From the NCBI GenBank assembly GCA_007131745.1, contig SLPX01000408.1, forward strand, positions 1 to 13,669: 13,669 nt of DNA. Direction: 5' to 3'. Under the pieces are notes generated by a model. It had not been told where the DNA came from and did no database searches. It saw only the letters and a program-made list of their open reading frames with translations. Positions 13,406-13,669 of the stretch are shown here, one piece after another (the first letter of the stretch is position 1; each line of letters opens with the position of its first letter). A program made the position numbers and the translations under genes. The DNA is from Myxococcales bacterium (GTDB lineage: Bacteria; Myxococcota; Polyangia; HGW-17; SLPX01).

Positions 13406-13669
13406 ATGTTGATACCCGATTCCACCCACCCGAAGATATTGCCGTCATTGAGAGTGTTGTGCTTACTATCATGTCTCCTGCCTTCACTCCTTACACATTC
13501 GTGCAAAAAAGAGGCGGCTGAAATCGATGATCCTGTTCTGACCGGAACCTTCTCGTTCGAGGCCGCCGGAGAGATTCATGTACCGGAAGAGGATATTCGG
13601 ATTGAATCCATTCTGGTCGCCAAACTCCAAGTTGACGATGACCTTGTTTCGGGCGTAATCGCGTTCAAA
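13406..13669 (+). CDS. Putative lipoprotein, N-terminal part (cut by window edge)
   Basis: An open frame of 88 codons runs off the right end. Residues about 14-32 form a hydrophobic signal-like stretch (LPSLRVLCLLSCLLPSLLTH) ending at SC followed by KKEAAE, as in a secreted lipoprotein, though the lipobox is imperfect (Thr at -3). The following sequence (DDPVLTGTFSFEAAGEIHVPEEDIRIES…) is acidic and strand-rich, suggesting a beta-sandwich periplasmic or surface domain; I recognise no family. The ATG at 13406 lacks a clear ribbon of purines upstream; GTG or TTG codons near 13451-13456, just before the hydrophobic stretch, are other possible starts. An overlapping short frame from 13393 stops early and is less likely. 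Confidence 0.6.
   Translation, partial: MLIPDSTHPKILPSLRVLCLLSCLLPSLLTHSCKKEAAEIDDPVLTGTFSFEAAGEIHVPEEDIRIESILVAKLQVDDDLVSGVIAFK

Overview
The window reads like a free-living Gram-negative bacterium of deltaproteobacterial type (Desulfobacterota, Myxococcota or a nearby candidate phylum). Grounds: two sigma-54 activators (one led by an FHA domain), a zinc-ribbon Ser/Thr kinase and a PEGA protein sit close together, and a tilS-ftsH-folP housekeeping run is present. Base composition looks roughly balanced. The lineage is inferred from gene content only; no rRNA or tRNA is present.

Left part (1-1410). On the minus strand, an Arg-rich secreted PEGA protein (402-730, apparent one-base frameshift in its signal peptide) precedes a Ser/Thr protein kinase that runs off the left edge. 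Facing away on the plus strand is nikR, with a promoter and overlapping dyad directly upstream.

Regulatory trio (1432-5427, minus strand, transcribed right to left): a sigma-54 activator with an unassigned N-terminal sensor region, a response regulator with a degenerate GGDEF-like tail, and an FHA-sigma-54 activator. The first pair is 19 bp apart; the second pair overlaps by ATGA. It has the layout of a signalling cassette: one phospho-Asp input, one candidate phospho-Thr input and two sigma-54 outputs. No histidine kinase is visible. The window's kinase could supply phospho-Thr, but that is inference.

Middle (5428-6372). A 342-bp AT-rich divergent spacer is followed by a plus-strand gene for an unrecognised about 200-residue multi-spanning membrane protein. 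Its likely terminator lies inside the 3' end of folP.

Right part (6384-13075, minus strand, transcribed right to left) is a likely six-gene operon: HicB-like protein with acidic repeats and a Gly/Arg tail, OmpH/Skp-like coiled-coil lipoprotein, LOG-like (TIGR00725-type) Rossmann protein, tilS, ftsH, folP. tilS overlaps the LOG-like gene by ATGA. tilS, ftsH and folP are core functions (tRNA-Ile lysidine, membrane proteolysis, folate). The first three genes are the unusual attachments. A second divergent spacer (13076-13405) separates this operon from a plus-strand putative lipoprotein cut by the right edge.

No mobile element, CRISPR array or RNA gene was found. The most unusual items are the HicB-like fusion, the Lys-free Arg-rich PEGA protein with its reading-frame break, and the two-activator trio.
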